From NCBI RefSeq assembly GCF_038006205.1, contig NZ_JBBOUU010000001.1, positions 1,738,001 through 1,802,000 of the forward strand: a stretch of 64,000 bases of DNA, written 5' to 3'. A program made the translations under genes and the position numbers. The stretch comes from Solibacillus sp. FSL R7-0668. GTDB taxonomy: Bacteria > Bacillota > Bacilli > Bacillales_A > Planococcaceae. This document shows, one piece after another, positions 62,911 to 64,000 of the stretch (the stretch's first letter is position 1; each line of letters starts with the position of its first letter). A model generated the notes under the pieces. The model saw only the letters and a list, made by a program, of their open reading frames with translations. It ran no database searches and was not told where the DNA came from.

Positions 62911-64000
62911 ATGCTCACGATTTTTGGTGGGATTGGTCTGTTTTTACTAGGGATGACCATGCTTACGAACGGACTGAAAGAAATTGCCGGAGACGCATTA
63001 AAAAAATGGCTCAACCGGTTTACGAAAGGTCGTATAAGTGCGGTTGTTTCTGGTGCTGTTATGACGATGCTTGTGCAGTCCTCCACGGCAACAACTTTAC
63101 TAACAATTGGCTTTGTTAGTGCAGGATTGCTTACATTTATGCAATCGATTGGTGTTATTATTGGGGCGAATATTGGGAGTACAAGTACGGGTTGGATTAT
63201 TTCATTAATCGGCTTCAAAATTAGTTTACAAACCATGGCATTACCGATAATCGGTGTTGGTGTCTTCATGACCATGATTGCGCCGAATGATATTAAAAAA
63301 TTTGGTAATGTATTAGCAGGATTTGGTTTACTATTTTTAGGGATTGATATGCTACAGCAAGGAATGGGCTCGGCACAGGACTTCATTGCGTTCGATAAAA
63401 TTCCGGCTGACTCCATTATTTCAATCTTTTTATTAATCGTTATTGGGATTGTCATGACGGTCATTATGCAGGCTTCGAGCGCGGCAATGGCAGCGACGTT
63501 AGCGGCATTATTTGCTGGAGCAATTGACTTTGAACAGGCAGCGTATTTAGTCATTGGTCAAAATATTGGTACGACAGCGACCGCACTCTTTGCAGCAATT
63601 GGGGCATCGGTTTCGGCAAAGCGTACGGCAATTACACATTTAATGTTTAATGTCATAACTGCTATAATTGTTACGGCAATTTTTTCATATTTTGTTCAAG
63701 CAACAAAATGGATTACGGTAGCGATTTCAGGTAGCTTTGATGAAACATTGGGCTTAGCAATTTTCCATACGCTATTCAGTGTACTTGGTGCGCTGATTTT
63801 TATTCCGTTAATGCAGCCGTTTGCCAATTTACTCATGAAAATGGTACCAGAGCGTGAAAATGCCTTGACGCGTAATTTAGATGATAGCTTAATGGCAATG
63901 CCTTCTGTTGCAATTGATGTCGTATTTAAAACAATGCGCGATATTATGGTGGAGCTTACGAAGGCGCAGCATCTATTATTACAGTCAAAAAAGGTAACGG
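62911..64000 (+). CDS. Na/Pi cotransporter family protein (NptA/YjbB-like), cut by the window end
   Basis: 363 codons are seen, in frame to the window edge without a stop. The protein has about eight or nine membrane helices with the family's inverted repeat. The first half has LVQSSTATTLLTIGFVSAG and IGANIGSTSTGW, the second VIMQASSAAMAATLAAL and IGQNIGTTATAL, both QSS-type sodium/phosphate motifs. After about residue 305 comes a cytoplasmic PhoU-like helical region (MAMPSVAIDVVFKTMRDIMVELTK). It takes up or exports phosphate. ATG 62911 has GGTGGTGA nearby, and the longer shadow frame there is not used. Confidence 0.9.
   Translation, partial: MLTIFGGIGLFLLGMTMLTNGLKEIAGDALKKWLNRFTKGRISAVVSGAVMTMLVQSSTATTLLTIGFVSAGLLTFMQSIGVIIGANIGSTSTGWIISLIGFKISLQTMALPIIGVGVFMTMIAPNDIKKFGNVLAGFGLLFLGIDMLQQGMGSAQDFIAFDKIPADSIISIFLLIVIGIVMTVIMQASSAAMAATLAALFAGAIDFEQAAYLVIGQNIGTTATALFAAIGASVSAKRTAITHLMFNVITAIIVTAIFSYFVQATKWITVAISGSFDETLGLAIFHTLFSVLGALIFIPLMQPFANLLMKMVPERENALTRNLDDSLMAMPSVAIDVVFKTMRDIMVELTKAQHLLLQSKKVT

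Noticed and set aside
62829-63554. Long minus-strand open frame of 241 residues
   Set aside because: It is the shadow of the plus-strand Na/Pi cotransporter, whose family motifs are clear; the composition (Ile/Pro/Asn/Ser-rich) is typical of an antisense frame.

Overview
The window is chromosomal DNA from a low-GC Gram-positive bacterium. It best fits the Planococcaceae (Solibacillus/Lysinibacillus-like). The evidence is Bacillus-type Shine-Dalgarno sites with many TTG/GTG starts, T-box leaders, an S-layer-homology (SLH) 5'-nucleotidase, a meso-diaminopimelate dehydrogenase of the kind found in Lysinibacillus, and many genes with clear B. subtilis counterparts (hmp, nsrR, argGH, guaC, leuA, yfkAB, ypgQ, yfmR, ypgR, proBA, yclM). 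The genus is inferred from gene content, not proven.

Layout. 0-16 kb: an MBL-fold hydrolase behind a FadR-like operator, divergent hmp/nsrR (nitric oxide detoxification and its sensor), an SDR enzyme, argG-argH, an MFS exporter, a chemoreceptor divergent from a TelA-family gene, an alpha/beta hydrolase, an M20 peptidase, a sirtuin and a methyltransferase. 17-25 kb: guaC, a leucine T-box leader with leuA, a flavin monooxygenase-like enzyme, a YdcF-like protein, a TDT transporter, a TetR-paired-SMR efflux operon with a palindromic operator, and tag. 25-34 kb is the most unusual part: a large stand-alone dynamin-like GTPase, yfkAB, a cytoplasmic right-handed beta-helix protein with a 46-residue double-coil repeat, and divergent from it a RavA-like MoxR ATPase, a ViaA-like vWA protein and a DUF2785 protein. 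34-44 kb: acnA with a CcpC-type promoter layout, the SLH 5'-nucleotidase, a YhgE/Pip membrane protein, and an IS3-family (IS150-like) element that appears to have inserted into the loop of the yhgE terminator.

44-64 kb: ddh, a 20-21 bp phased repeat array, ypgQ-yfmR-ypgR, an orphan protein with a degenerate vWA-like domain that resembles the ViaA-like protein, an EamA transporter, proline T-box-proBA, an orphan sigma-like factor, a divergent topoisomerase III, an aspartokinase, a DsbA-like protein, a tubby-like protein, several small unknown genes (one with its ribosome site inside a terminator hairpin), and a Na/Pi cotransporter cut by the window end.

Amino-acid supply is a recurrent theme (argGH, leuA, proBA, aspartokinase, ddh), largely controlled by RNA leaders or operators visible in the sequence. 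The main candidate for an undescribed system is the beta-helix/RavA/ViaA/DUF2785 locus, with the dynamin-like GTPase and the distant orphan vWA-like protein as possible partners. Nearly all start choices were made from Shine-Dalgarno spacing; all functions are by recognition of motifs and overall sequence, with no database search.
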